Made by a program: the position numbers and the translations under genes. From the NCBI GenBank assembly GCA_945863085.1, contig CAMBCD010000018.1, positions 1-16,873 of the forward strand: a stretch of DNA of 16,873 nt, given 5' to 3'. How positions within the stretch are numbered: position 1 is the first letter of the stretch; each line of letters opens with the position of its first letter. Below the pieces are notes generated by a model. That model searched no databases. It was not told the DNA's origin and worked only from the letters and a program-made list of their open reading frames with translations. The DNA is from Bordetella parapertussis (GTDB lineage Bacteria > Pseudomonadota > Gammaproteobacteria > Burkholderiales > SG8-41). Positions 1 through 6,452 of this stretch are shown piece after piece.

Positions 1-28
1 CAGTTGACCGGCTTTCCAAGCAACGGTC

Positions 29-42
29 ATCCCGAACGGGAT
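29..42. repeat. Short hairpin in a partial intergenic repeat
   Basis: ATCCCG and CGGGAT pair perfectly around an AA loop. The surrounding bases (GTCATCCCGAACG, then GGATC) resemble a widespread class of proteobacterial intergenic repeat. It lies just downstream of the minus-strand dehydrogenase stop, so it may help end that transcript. No T-tract follows, so it is not a classical terminator. The rest of 1-68 shows nothing I can name. Confidence 0.35.
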
Positions 43-68
43 CACAGCAAAGGATCTTCTGCCGGCAA

Positions 69-1130
69 CTAACGCGCCAGCTTCCCGATCTCCAGTTCAC
101 CCGCCAGCTGATCCAGCGCGGTGAGCAATGCGGGCGGCATCGGAATGCCCATTTTCTCGTTCTCGGCGCGGGCGATATGCGTGCCTTCACCCGGCAGGCG
201 GATGCGATCAACGCCGGGCAGGCGCTGTGAATTGCGGATGTCGCGGATCAGCGTGTCCATGCCCTGCTTGAACTCTTTCAGGTCCTGGAAGGCTTCGATG
301 TTGATGGCGACGATGGTGTGGCCGGTGTTGGTTTCGCTGGTGTCATCGTTGTTGAAATCGACCACATCCTTGCCCATCGCTGCGGCGTTCAGGTTGCCGG
401 CCAAGAGCCCCATCACCAGCGCCAGGCCGTAACCCTTGTAACCGCCGATCGGCAGCAGGAAACCTTCATTGGCGCGTTTCGGATCGGTCAGCGGTTTGCC
501 CTGGCGATCCATCATCCAGCCTTCGGGCATCATTTCGCCGCGCTGCGCCTTGGTTTTGACCTTGCCGTACGCCGCGACGGTCGTCGCCATGTCGAGCACG
601 ATGGCCGGTTCTTCCCCGGCGGGTACTGCAACCGCAATCGGATTGGTCGACAGCAGCATGTCCAGCCCGCCCCAGGGCGGCAGATGGTTGGCGCTGCCCA
701 CGGCCATGTAGAGGCCGATCATGTTGTGCTGCGCCGGCATGCTCGCGTACAGCGACGCCGGTCCGGCGTGGTTGCTCCAGCGCGCGCCGACCCAGGCGAC
801 ACCCGCGGTCTTCGCCTTCTCGATGGCTTTTTCGGTGGCGAACTTCATCACCAGATGACCCATGCCGTTGTCGCCATTGATCAGCGCCATGCCGGCCATT
901 TCGCGTTCGACGCGGATATTGGGTTTGATGTTGACCGCCTTGCCCTTGATGCGGCGGATGTACTGCGGCAGGCGGAACACGCCATGGCCTTCGGAGCCGT
1001 TGATGTCGGCCTGCGCCATCAGTTGCGCTATGGCTTTGGCATCTTCGCGCGGTATGTCCACGGCCTCGAAGGCACTGGCGATGAAGGCGCGCAGTTTGTC
1101 GCCGGCAATCCGTTGTTTCTGTTCAGCCAT
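69..1130 (-). CDS. Ldh-family (malate/L-lactate/sulfolactate-type) NAD(P)-dependent oxidoreductase
   Basis: This 353-residue protein belongs to the Ldh/MDH2 family, unrelated to the Rossmann-fold malate and lactate dehydrogenases. Members oxidise 2-hydroxy acids or reduce 2-oxo acids (malate, ureidoglycolate, sulfolactate, 2,3-diketogulonate). Seen: the N-terminal SEGHGVFRLPQY motif with His49; SNHAGPASLYA around His121, the family's conserved NxxH region; and the GGYKGYGLAL motif in the C-terminal half. The length is typical. The ATG at 1130 follows an AAGGAA ribosome binding site and overlaps the end of the upstream VOC gene by 8 bases (ATGGCTGA), so the two are probably translationally coupled. 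It is the last gene of a minus-strand cluster with a CoA-transferase and a crotonase, which suggests a hydroxy-acid/oxo-acid step in the same pathway. The exact substrate is unknown. Confidence 0.9.
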   Translation of the reverse strand: MAEQKQRIAGDKLRAFIASAFEAVDIPREDAKAIAQLMAQADINGSEGHGVFRLPQYIRRIKGKAVNIKPNIRVEREMAGMALINGDNGMGHLVMKFATEKAIEKAKTAGVAWVGARWSNHAGPASLYASMPAQHNMIGLYMAVGSANHLPPWGGLDMLLSTNPIAVAVPAGEEPAIVLDMATTVAAYGKVKTKAQRGEMMPEGWMMDRQGKPLTDPKRANEGFLLPIGGYKGYGLALVMGLLAGNLNAAAMGKDVVDFNNDDTSETNTGHTIVAINIEAFQDLKEFKQGMDTLIRDIRNSQRLPGVDRIRLPGEGTHIARAENEKMGIPMPPALLTALDQLAGELEIGKLAR

Positions 1131-1539
1131 GGTTTCCTTCTTCTTCCAGTTCGATCAATGCGCCAAGAAAATCCTTGGGATGCACAAAGGCGATGCGTTC
1201 GCCATGCACGTTCAGTTGCACCTTGCCGCCGCCCAGCACCTGCGCACCCGCAGCGCTGAGTTCCTTCGTGGTCTGCTCCACGCTGTCGACGCCGAGACAG
1301 AAATGGTGGATGCCGCCCCTGGGATTGCGTTCGAGGAATTTGGCCACCGGCGAATCCGGCCGCGACGGTTCCATCAGTTCGATCTTCGCGTTGCCGAGAT
1401 CGATGTAGGTCATGCGCACGCCCTGCTCTTCATTGACCTTGATCTCGCCGGCAACGAGCCCGTACGTCGCGCGCAGTTTTTCCAGCGCCGCCGCGAGGTC
1501 GGGCACGACGATGGATACATGGCTGAGTCCGGTGATCAT
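1123..1539 (-). CDS. Methylmalonyl-CoA epimerase-like VOC protein
   Basis: A 138-residue vicinal-oxygen-chelate protein built as two beta-alpha-beta-beta-beta units. It resembles methylmalonyl-CoA epimerase, which swaps the C2 configuration of methylmalonyl-CoA using a divalent metal. Candidate metal ligands are His7 (HVSIVVPD), Glu54 (KIELMEP), His78 or His79 (GGIHHFCLGVD) and Glu130 (ALIELEE). The GGIHHFCLGVD block is typical of the epimerase subfamily. No mutase subunit is in the window, so it may act on another acyl-CoA made by the neighbouring CoA-transferase and crotonase. It starts 27 bases after the CoA-transferase stop with no clear Shine-Dalgarno, and overlaps the dehydrogenase start. 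Family placement is firm; the epimerase role is inferred. Confidence 0.8.
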   Translation of the reverse strand: MITGLSHVSIVVPDLAAALEKLRATYGLVAGEIKVNEEQGVRMTYIDLGNAKIELMEPSRPDSPVAKFLERNPRGGIHHFCLGVDSVEQTTKELSAAGAQVLGGGKVQLNVHGERIAFVHPKDFLGALIELEEEGNHG

Positions 1540-1566
1540 AGGGTGATTAAATGTAAGTATTTGTTT

Positions 1567-2772
1567 TTAAATGACTTTTTCTGCGCGCAGTTCGTTGATC
1601 CGGGCATCGCTGAAACCGAGTTCATCACGCAGTACCGCTTCCGTGTGCTGGCCCAGCAACGGCGGCGCACGGCGGATGCTCGCCGGCGTGTCACTGAAAC
1701 GAAAGGGAATGCCGAGCATTTTGATGCTGCCCGCAGTCGGATGTTCGACGCTGGTGACCATGTCACGCGCAATCGCATGCGGCGCAGCCAAGGCCTGTGC
1801 CACGCTGTTGATGCGACCGCAGGGGATGCCCGCCGCCATCAGTTTTTCGATCCAGGTTTCCGCACCCTCGCGTTTCAATTCGGCCTTGATCAAATCATCC
1901 AGCGCATCGCGGTTGCCGATGCGATCCGGATTTTTGCTGAAGCGCGGATCGGTCGCCCATTCGCCGTGGCCGAGTACCGCGGCGAATTTCGCAAACTGGC
2001 CGTCATTGCCCACCGCCACCGCAATCATGTCGTCGCGCGTCGGGTAGGCGGTGTAGGGCACGATGTTGGGATGGCCGTTGCCGAAACGCCCCGCATCCTT
2101 GCCCGACACCAGGTGATTGGCGGCGACATTGGCCAGCATCGCGAGTCCGGAATCGAACAGCGACACCTCGACATGCTGGCCGCGGCCGGTGCTGTGGCGC
2201 GCATTCAGCGCAGCGAGCACGGTATTGCAGGCGAGCATGCCGGTGCAGATGTCGACGATGGCGACACCGTATTTCATCGGCTCGCCGTCGCGCTCGCCGG
2301 TGATGCCCATCAGGCCGGACTCGGCCTGCAGGATGAAATCGTAGCCGGGCAAGCCGGCCTTGGGTCCGGTTGAACCATAACCGGTGATCGAACAACGCAC
2401 CACGCGCGGCGCATGGGCCTTCAGCCATTCGTTGTCGAAACCCCACTTCTCCAGCGTGCCGACCTTGAAGTTCTCGACCAGCACATCGGATTTTTTGATC
2501 AGCCCGGCCAGCACTTCCTGCCCGGACTTCACCGCCATGTTCAGCGTCATTGACCGTTTGTTGCGGTTGACGCCGAGATAGTAGGCCGACTCGCCCTCGG
2601 CAAAAGGCGGGCCCCAGCTGCGCGTATCGTCACCGCTACCGGGCGGCTCGACCTTGATCACATCCGCGCCCATGTCGCCGAGCATCATCGTGCACAGCGG
2701 ACCGGCGAGGATGCGGGTCAGGTCGAGGACGCGGAGGCCAGCGAGCGCGCCGGCGGAATGTTCAGAAGTCAT
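1567..2772 (-). CDS. CaiB/BaiF (family III) CoA-transferase
   Basis: A 401-residue class III CoA-transferase. These enzymes move CoA from a donor thioester to a carboxylic acid through an aspartyl-CoA thioester intermediate. Seen: the N-terminal block LAGLRVLDLTRILAGP, then DMGADVIKVEPPGSGDDTR, NRNKRSMTLN, the ENFKVG block and TGYGSTGP. Asp174 (GVAIVDICTG) matches the catalytic aspartate of formyl-CoA transferase. The length is normal for the family. The ATG at 2772 has only a weak purine-rich site upstream. It sits between a crotonase and an epimerase-like protein and probably activates the substrate that those enzymes process. A second paralogue lies at 7202-8410, also directly upstream of a VOC gene. 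The acid substrate is not identifiable. Confidence 0.92.
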   Translation of the reverse strand: MTSEHSAGALAGLRVLDLTRILAGPLCTMMLGDMGADVIKVEPPGSGDDTRSWGPPFAEGESAYYLGVNRNKRSMTLNMAVKSGQEVLAGLIKKSDVLVENFKVGTLEKWGFDNEWLKAHAPRVVRCSITGYGSTGPKAGLPGYDFILQAESGLMGITGERDGEPMKYGVAIVDICTGMLACNTVLAALNARHSTGRGQHVEVSLFDSGLAMLANVAANHLVSGKDAGRFGNGHPNIVPYTAYPTRDDMIAVAVGNDGQFAKFAAVLGHGEWATDPRFSKNPDRIGNRDALDDLIKAELKREGAETWIEKLMAAGIPCGRINSVAQALAAPHAIARDMVTSVEHPTAGSIKMLGIPFRFSDTPASIRRAPPLLGQHTEAVLRDELGFSDARINELRAEKVI

Positions 2773-2808
2773 TGAAACTTTCTGCTACAGAGGAAAACAA
2801 CTGCGTTC

Positions 2809-2905
2809 ACCGCCAAGACGCCAAGGCCGCCAAGAAGAGCGAAACACAAAGCCTAACTAAAATTAGGGATTTTTGTTTTCTTGGCGCTCTTGGCGTCTTG
2901 GCGGT
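2809..2905. repeat. Long imperfect inverted repeat of CGCCAAGA-type units
   Basis: Two 28-base arms (2809-2836 and 2878-2905) are reverse complements with 26 of 28 matches. Each arm is three near-tandem copies of a CGCCAAGA-like unit. The 41-base loop carries a second hairpin (CCTAA 2852-2856, TTAGG 2863-2867). The element fills the gap between the crotonase stop (7 bases from the right arm) and the CoA-transferase start. A transcript through it would form a strong stem, which could dampen or process the polycistronic message. Similar CGCCAAG-rich intergenic repeats are common in environmental proteobacteria. No transposase is linked to it here. Confidence 0.75.
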
Positions 2906-2912
2906 TCAGCCT

Positions 2913-3812
2913 TTATTTTTTCTTGCGACGCATCGACGGCGGCGCATTGAGGTCGCGCTCGAAACCATCGACATATTGCTCCAGTTCCTTTTTCGCCTGC
3001 ATGCGGAATTTCTGGAAGTTCGGCTTGCGGCCGGCGAGGAAGGCGTCCATGCCCTCGTTGGCTTCGGGCGAACCCCAGACATGCGCCAGCAGTTCCATGC
3101 CCTGCTGCCAGGACGAGTACAGGTTGTCGGATTCGAAGTTCAGCGACTTCTTGGTCATGCGAATGGTCAGCGCGCTGTGGCCCTTCATGGTTTCGCACCA
3201 CTTCAGGGTTTCCTTAACCAGGTCCTTTTGCGGCACGCATTTATTGATCAGGCCGACTTCCACCGCCTCTTTCGCACCAAAGCGCCGTGCGCAGAAAATC
3301 ATTTCACGCGCCAGGCGTTCGCCGATGATGCGCGGAATGTACTGGGTCGCACCCACCGTCGGGCAGGCACCGACTTTTGCACCGGTCTGGCCGAGCACGG
3401 CGTTTTCCGAGGCAATCACCAGGTCGCACCACAGTGCAAGTTCGTGTCCGCCGCCCATGCACCAGCCGTTGACCATCGCGATCACCGGGATCGGCAGGCC
3501 GCGGATGGTCATCGCCAAGCCCAGCATGCGGTCGTTCCACATATAGGCATTGGTGAAGTTGAGGCGCTTCATCGCAAAAAAATCGCCGCCTGCTGAGAAC
3601 GACTTGTTGCCCTTGCCGGTGATCACTGCACAGACAATGGACGGGTCTTCGCGCGTCGATTTCAGCGCGTCGATCATCTCGTCGAGGGTCTGCTCGCGGA
3701 AGGCATTCAGCACTTTTTCGCGATTGATGGTGATCCACGCCACCTGATCCTTCACTTCGAACAGGATGTCAGTGTACTTCCGGGCTTTGGATTTTTTGAG
3801 CTTCGTTGCCAT
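2913..3812 (-). CDS. Enoyl-CoA hydratase/isomerase family protein, MenB/BadI-like
   Basis: A 299-residue crotonase-fold protein closest in pattern to dihydroxynaphthoyl-CoA synthase (MenB) and 2-ketocyclohexanecarboxyl-CoA hydrolase (BadI). Seen: the oxyanion-hole segments SAGGDF (73-78) and GWCMGGGHEL (116-125), then GQTGAKVGACPTVGATQY and a MenB-like C-terminal half with ETLKWCETM. MenB and BadI have a catalytic aspartate in GS-x-D-x-G; here that column is Pro151, so neither reaction should be assumed. Lysine-rich tails lengthen both ends compared with the usual 260-275 residues. I chose the ATG at 3812 because TGAGGA lies well placed before it; a GTG at 3824 would add four residues. It is the first gene of the minus-strand cluster. 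A ring-cleaving, hydratase or hydrolase role on a CoA thioester is inferred. Confidence 0.88.
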   Translation of the reverse strand: MATKLKKSKARKYTDILFEVKDQVAWITINREKVLNAFREQTLDEMIDALKSTREDPSIVCAVITGKGNKSFSAGGDFFAMKRLNFTNAYMWNDRMLGLAMTIRGLPIPVIAMVNGWCMGGGHELALWCDLVIASENAVLGQTGAKVGACPTVGATQYIPRIIGERLAREMIFCARRFGAKEAVEVGLINKCVPQKDLVKETLKWCETMKGHSALTIRMTKKSLNFESDNLYSSWQQGMELLAHVWGSPEANEGMDAFLAGRKPNFQKFRMQAKKELEQYVDGFERDLNAPPSMRRKKK

Positions 3813-3851
3813 TGCATTCCTCACTGGTGAATTACGCTGCGGAAAACGGCG

Positions 3852-3860
3852 ATTCTAGCA
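3852..3860 (-). promoter_or_regulatory. Extended -10 promoter for the crotonase-led cluster
   Basis: On the minus strand TGCTAGAAT gives an extended -10 (TGn) next to a hexamer that matches TATAAT at 5 of 6 positions. Transcription would start near 3845, about 33 bases before the ATG at 3812. A TTGACA at 3871-3876 lies only 13 bases upstream, too close for a normal -35, but extended -10 promoters can work without one. Confidence 0.5.
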
Positions 3861-3869
3861 GAAGCCTCT

Positions 3870-3883
3870 CTGTCAATTGACAG
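3870..3883. promoter_or_regulatory. Perfect 14-bp palindrome, probable operator
   Basis: CTGTCAATTGACAG is perfectly self-complementary and sits between two divergent genes. It contains TTGACA on both strands and overlaps the predicted promoters on both sides. This is where a dimeric repressor or activator would control both transcripts together. No regulator gene is visible in the window. Confidence 0.5.
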
Positions 3884-3905
3884 GCCACGGCGGTATCTCT
3901 ATCGT
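3877..3905 (+). promoter_or_regulatory. Sigma-70-like promoter for the Bug solute-binding gene
   Basis: A perfect -35 TTGACA (3877-3882) is followed after 17 bases by TATCGT (3900-3905), which matches the -10 consensus at 4 of 6 positions. Transcription would start near 3912, about 54 bases before the ATG at 3966. The -35 lies inside the 14-bp palindrome. Confidence 0.5.
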
Positions 3906-3965
3906 GGTTTGGCGGCACAGAATCCGCAGTTCACAACATGACACCGCCGCCCTTGGAGGAGACCC

Positions 3966-4931
3966 ATGAAAACGTATAAGTGGTTGTTTGTCGCCGCATC
4001 CTGCGCACTGGCCGTGCCTGCACACGCCCAGAATTTCCCGACCAAACCCGTCCGCATCATCGTGCCCTTTGCCCCGGGCGGCCCCACCGACACCCACTCG
4101 CGCTGGGGGGCGCAGCACCTGACTGCCGCGCTCGGCCAGCAGTTTGTCATCGACAACCGCGGCGGCGCCGGCGGCATCATCGGCACCGAGGCGGTGGCCA
4201 AGGCCGCGCCCGACGGCTACACGCTGCTCGGCGGCAACCCGGGGCCGCTGACCATCGCGCCCAGTGTTCGCAAGCAGCTCGCCTACGACCCGGTGCGCGA
4301 CTTCGCGCCGATCACGCTGATCGTCAAAAGTGCGAGCTGCATGTGTATACACCCGAGCATTCCGGTGAAAAACCTGCGCGAATTCATCACGCTGGCCAAA
4401 CGCAGTCCGGCCAAGATCAATTACGCCACGCCGGGCCTCGGCACCGTCGGCCACCTCGGCACCGAACTGTTCACCACCACCGCCGGCATCAAGATGAACA
4501 TGATTCCGTACAAAGGTGCTGCGCTGTACGTCACCGACCTGATCGCAGGCCATGTCGATTTTGCCTATGTGCAGATCGCCCAATCGGCGCCGCTGGTCAA
4601 GGCCGGCAAGCTGCGCCCGCTGGCGGTGACGGCCACCGAACGCACGCCCCTGCTGCCGGATACCCCCACCGCCGCGGAACAGGGCGTCAAGGGTTTTTCC
4701 AGCTATAACTGGACAGGCCTGCTCGCTCCGGCCAACACGCCCAAGGCCATCATCGACCGGATGCACGCCATCCTGCACAAGCAGCTGAGTGACCCGGACA
4801 TGCGCAAGAAACTGACCGACCAGGGCAACGAGGTCGCCGGCGACGGGCCCGCCGAATACGCCGCGTTTATCAAAAGCGAAACCGAAAAGTGGGCACGGGT
4901 CGCCAAGATCGCCGGCATTCCAAAACAGTAG
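3966..4931 (+). CDS. Bug/TctC-family periplasmic solute-binding protein
   Basis: A 321-residue extracytoplasmic receptor of the Bug (TctC) family, which is greatly expanded in Burkholderiales and binds carboxylates and related small molecules. A Sec signal peptide is clear: Met-Lys, a hydrophobic core and AHA at 19-21, with likely cleavage before Gln22. Family blocks follow: KPVRIIVPFAPGGPTDTHSR, VIDNRGGAGGIIGTEAVAKA, PDGYTLL, YDPVRDFAPITL, and a MIPYKG segment. The length is normal. The ATG follows a strong GGAGGA site. No TctA or TctB membrane subunits are in the window, so it probably works with a transporter encoded elsewhere, as most Bug proteins do. Its divergence from a CoA-thioester catabolic cluster suggests it captures that pathway's substrate; this is inference. 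Confidence 0.95.
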   Translation: MKTYKWLFVAASCALAVPAHAQNFPTKPVRIIVPFAPGGPTDTHSRWGAQHLTAALGQQFVIDNRGGAGGIIGTEAVAKAAPDGYTLLGGNPGPLTIAPSVRKQLAYDPVRDFAPITLIVKSASCMCIHPSIPVKNLREFITLAKRSPAKINYATPGLGTVGHLGTELFTTTAGIKMNMIPYKGAALYVTDLIAGHVDFAYVQIAQSAPLVKAGKLRPLAVTATERTPLLPDTPTAAEQGVKGFSSYNWTGLLAPANTPKAIIDRMHAILHKQLSDPDMRKKLTDQGNEVAGDGPAEYAAFIKSETEKWARVAKIAGIPKQ

Positions 4932-4957
4932 CCAGCCGAAACCGCAGAAATCACCGT

Positions 4958-5006
4958 TCGTCCTGAGCCCTTCGACAAGCTCAGGACGGGCTCTGTCGAA
5001 GGACGA
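4958..5006. repeat. Intergenic repeat with interleaved inverted arms
   Basis: Two inverted pairs are interleaved. GTCCTGAGC (4960-4968) pairs with GCTCAGGAC (4979-4987), and CCTTCGACA (4969-4977) pairs with TGTCGAAGG (4994-5002). Outer TCGTCC/GGACGA and inner GAGCCC/GGGCTC pairings are also possible. The order A-B-A'-B' means the stems are mutually exclusive or form a pseudoknot. The bases resemble a very common proteobacterial repeat (TTCGACAAGCTCAGGAC). It lies between the Bug gene and the hydrolase gene and could attenuate read-through. Confidence 0.75.
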
Positions 5007-5034
5007 GTACGCAAACTTATCAGCAAGGATTGCA

Positions 5035-6204
5035 ATGACCGCAAAAAAAGACCCCGCCTATTTCATGTACTTCCCCGGCAACTACCGTTGGTCCGCGGGA
5101 TTCATCAACATGATGAGTTCCGCGCCCTACGGCGGTTCGGAGATCAGCGAACTGCACAGGATCGGGATGCTGCTCAAGGACAAGGCGCCGGAGGACGACG
5201 AAGCCTGGTTCCACGCCTGCGTCCATGTCGCCGACAAGGTCAGCGCGCATGCCCAGCGCTTCGAAAAAAGCGGCCACGCGGTCTCCGCTGCGCACGCCTA
5301 TCTGCGGGCATCCAACTACTATCACATGGCCGAGCGTTTCCGCACGCCCAAGGACGACATCGCGCTCGCCGCTTACAAGAAGGGCGTCGACAGCTTTCAC
5401 CGCCATGCCCATCTGTCGGACGTCAACATCGAAATCGTCGAGGTTCCGACGGCAGCCGGCCCGCTGCCCGGTTATTTTGTTCATGCGCAGAACACCAAAT
5501 CGAAAAAACCGCCCTGCGTGGTTTATTTCGACGGCCTCGACGTCACCAAGGAAATCCAGTACGTGCGCGGCGTGCCCGACCTGATCAAACGCGGCATCTC
5601 CGTACTGGTGATGGACGGCCCGGGCACCGGAGAAGCCATCCGTTTCCGCGGCCAGTACCTGCGCCACGATTACGAAATCGCCGGCTCGGCCTGCATCGAC
5701 TGGCTGGAAAAGCGCAACGACATCGACGCGAAAAAAATCGGCGTGGTCGCGATCAGCTTGGGCGGCTATTACTCGCCGCGCATGGCCTCGATGGACCACC
5801 GTTTTGCCGCCTGTATTGCCTGGGGCGCGATCTGGGATTACCACGCCACCTGGAAAAAACGCATCGACGCCCAGTTCAAGACTTCGCTGTCGGTACCCGG
5901 CCACCACATCACGTGGATTTTAGGGGTGGACACGCTGGACGAAGCGCTGAAAAAACTCGAACCGTTCAAGCTCGACGGTGTGGTGCAAAAAATGAAATGC
6001 CCCTTCCTGATCGTGCATGGCGCCGACGACGAACAGGTGCCTCTGGCCGATGCCCAGGCGCTGTATAACGCCTCGGGATCAAAGGACAAAACGCTGCGCG
6101 TATTCACCGCCGAAGAAGGCGGTGCGCAGCATTGCCAGCGCGATTACCTGACACTGGGTGTCGCGGAAATGTGGAACTGGTTTGAGGACAAGCTGAAGCC
6201 GTGA
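5035..6204 (+). CDS. Alpha/beta hydrolase, 2,6-dihydroxypseudooxynicotine hydrolase-like
   Basis: A 389-residue alpha/beta hydrolase with a large N-terminal helical part (about 1-130), as in the carbon-carbon bond hydrolase DHPON hydrolase of nicotine breakdown and the FrsA-like group. Seen: VVYFDGLDVTKE near 162-173 (oxyanion region), MDGPGTGEA at 193-201, the nucleophile elbow AISLGG with Ser241, the acid in GADDEQVP (Asp331 or Asp332), and the histidine in GGAQHC (His366). The elbow starts with Ala instead of the usual Gly. There is no signal peptide, so it is cytoplasmic. An AAGGA site precedes the ATG. The stop overlaps the ATG of a zinc-ribbon gene (TGATG). A C-C or ester hydrolase acting on a product of the imported compound is plausible; the substrate is unknown. 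Confidence 0.88.
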   Translation: MTAKKDPAYFMYFPGNYRWSAGFINMMSSAPYGGSEISELHRIGMLLKDKAPEDDEAWFHACVHVADKVSAHAQRFEKSGHAVSAAHAYLRASNYYHMAERFRTPKDDIALAAYKKGVDSFHRHAHLSDVNIEIVEVPTAAGPLPGYFVHAQNTKSKKPPCVVYFDGLDVTKEIQYVRGVPDLIKRGISVLVMDGPGTGEAIRFRGQYLRHDYEIAGSACIDWLEKRNDIDAKKIGVVAISLGGYYSPRMASMDHRFAACIAWGAIWDYHATWKKRIDAQFKTSLSVPGHHITWILGVDTLDEALKKLEPFKLDGVVQKMKCPFLIVHGADDEQVPLADAQALYNASGSKDKTLRVFTAEEGGAQHCQRDYLTLGVAEMWNWFEDKLKP

Positions 6205-6335
6205 TGCGGTATTGCGAGTTAAGGCGGTGTCAGGATTGTGGGGCGGCGGTTGGCGCCAAGGACAAGTTTTGTGCGCGGTGCGGGGCGAAATTACCGCGCC
6301 ATCCAAGATCATTGAACTTGCACCCAACATGTTGA
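6204..6335 (+). CDS. Small zinc-ribbon protein
   Basis: A 43-residue ORF whose ATG shares one base with the stop of the upstream hydrolase (TGATG), a classic coupling arrangement. The peptide contains CQDCGAA (Cys9, Cys12) and CARCGAKL (Cys23, Cys26). This CxxC-x10-CxxC pattern is the core of a rubredoxin-like zinc ribbon that binds one Zn2+. Four further residues, including Cys4, fall outside the ribbon. It could be a stand-alone metal-binding or protein-contact module, or the remaining start of a longer zinc-ribbon protein truncated by the repeat island that begins right after it. Codons such as TTA and TGT are more AT-rich than in the neighbours. The fold is well supported; function is unknown. 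Confidence 0.6.
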   Translation: MRYCELRRCQDCGAAVGAKDKFCARCGAKLPRHPRSLNLHPTC

Positions 6336-6353
6336 CTCACAGCAGCACGTTTT

Positions 6354-6403
6354 CAAGCAACAACGGGGTCAGGTCTTGCAAGCAACAACGGGGTCAGGTC
6401 TTG
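6354..6403. repeat. Perfect 25-bp tandem duplication
   Basis: Positions 6354-6378 and 6379-6403 are identical 25-base units. Each begins CAAGCAACAACGGGG and ends GTCAGGTCTTG, and the unit ends CAAG/CTTG are themselves inverted. The GGGGTCAGGTCTTGCA string (GCAAGACCTGACCCC on the other strand) recalls sequences I associate with IS200/RAYT-type elements and mobile gene cassettes; that link is from memory and unproven. No transposase gene is nearby. The adjacent bases to 6448 hold no gene beyond the possible stub listed at 6417-6452. Confidence 0.85.
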
Positions 6404-6416
6404 CATTCATGCATTT

Positions 6417-6452
6417 CTAGAACGACCAAAGCGCCGCCCAAAAAACAATCAT
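6417..6452 (-). pseudogene. Possible truncated second gene of a small two-gene cassette
   Basis: An ATG overlaps the stop of the 58-codon ORF (ATGA) and is preceded by GGAAG at good spacing, as expected for the downstream gene of a toxin-antitoxin pair. The frame reads MIVFWAALWSF and then stops at TAG, 14 bases before the tandem repeat. This could be the remaining start of a lost toxin gene. With only 11 codons, homology cannot be judged. Confidence 0.2.

Noticed and set aside
862..2373. A 503-codon plus-strand frame opposite the CoA-transferase and epimerase genes
   Set aside because: No recognisable domain, composition of a GC-rich shadow, and it spans three clear genes on the other strand.
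3871..3876. Minus-strand TTGACA as the -35 of the crotonase promoter
   Set aside because: Only 13 bases separate it from TAGAAT; the extended -10 reading fits better.
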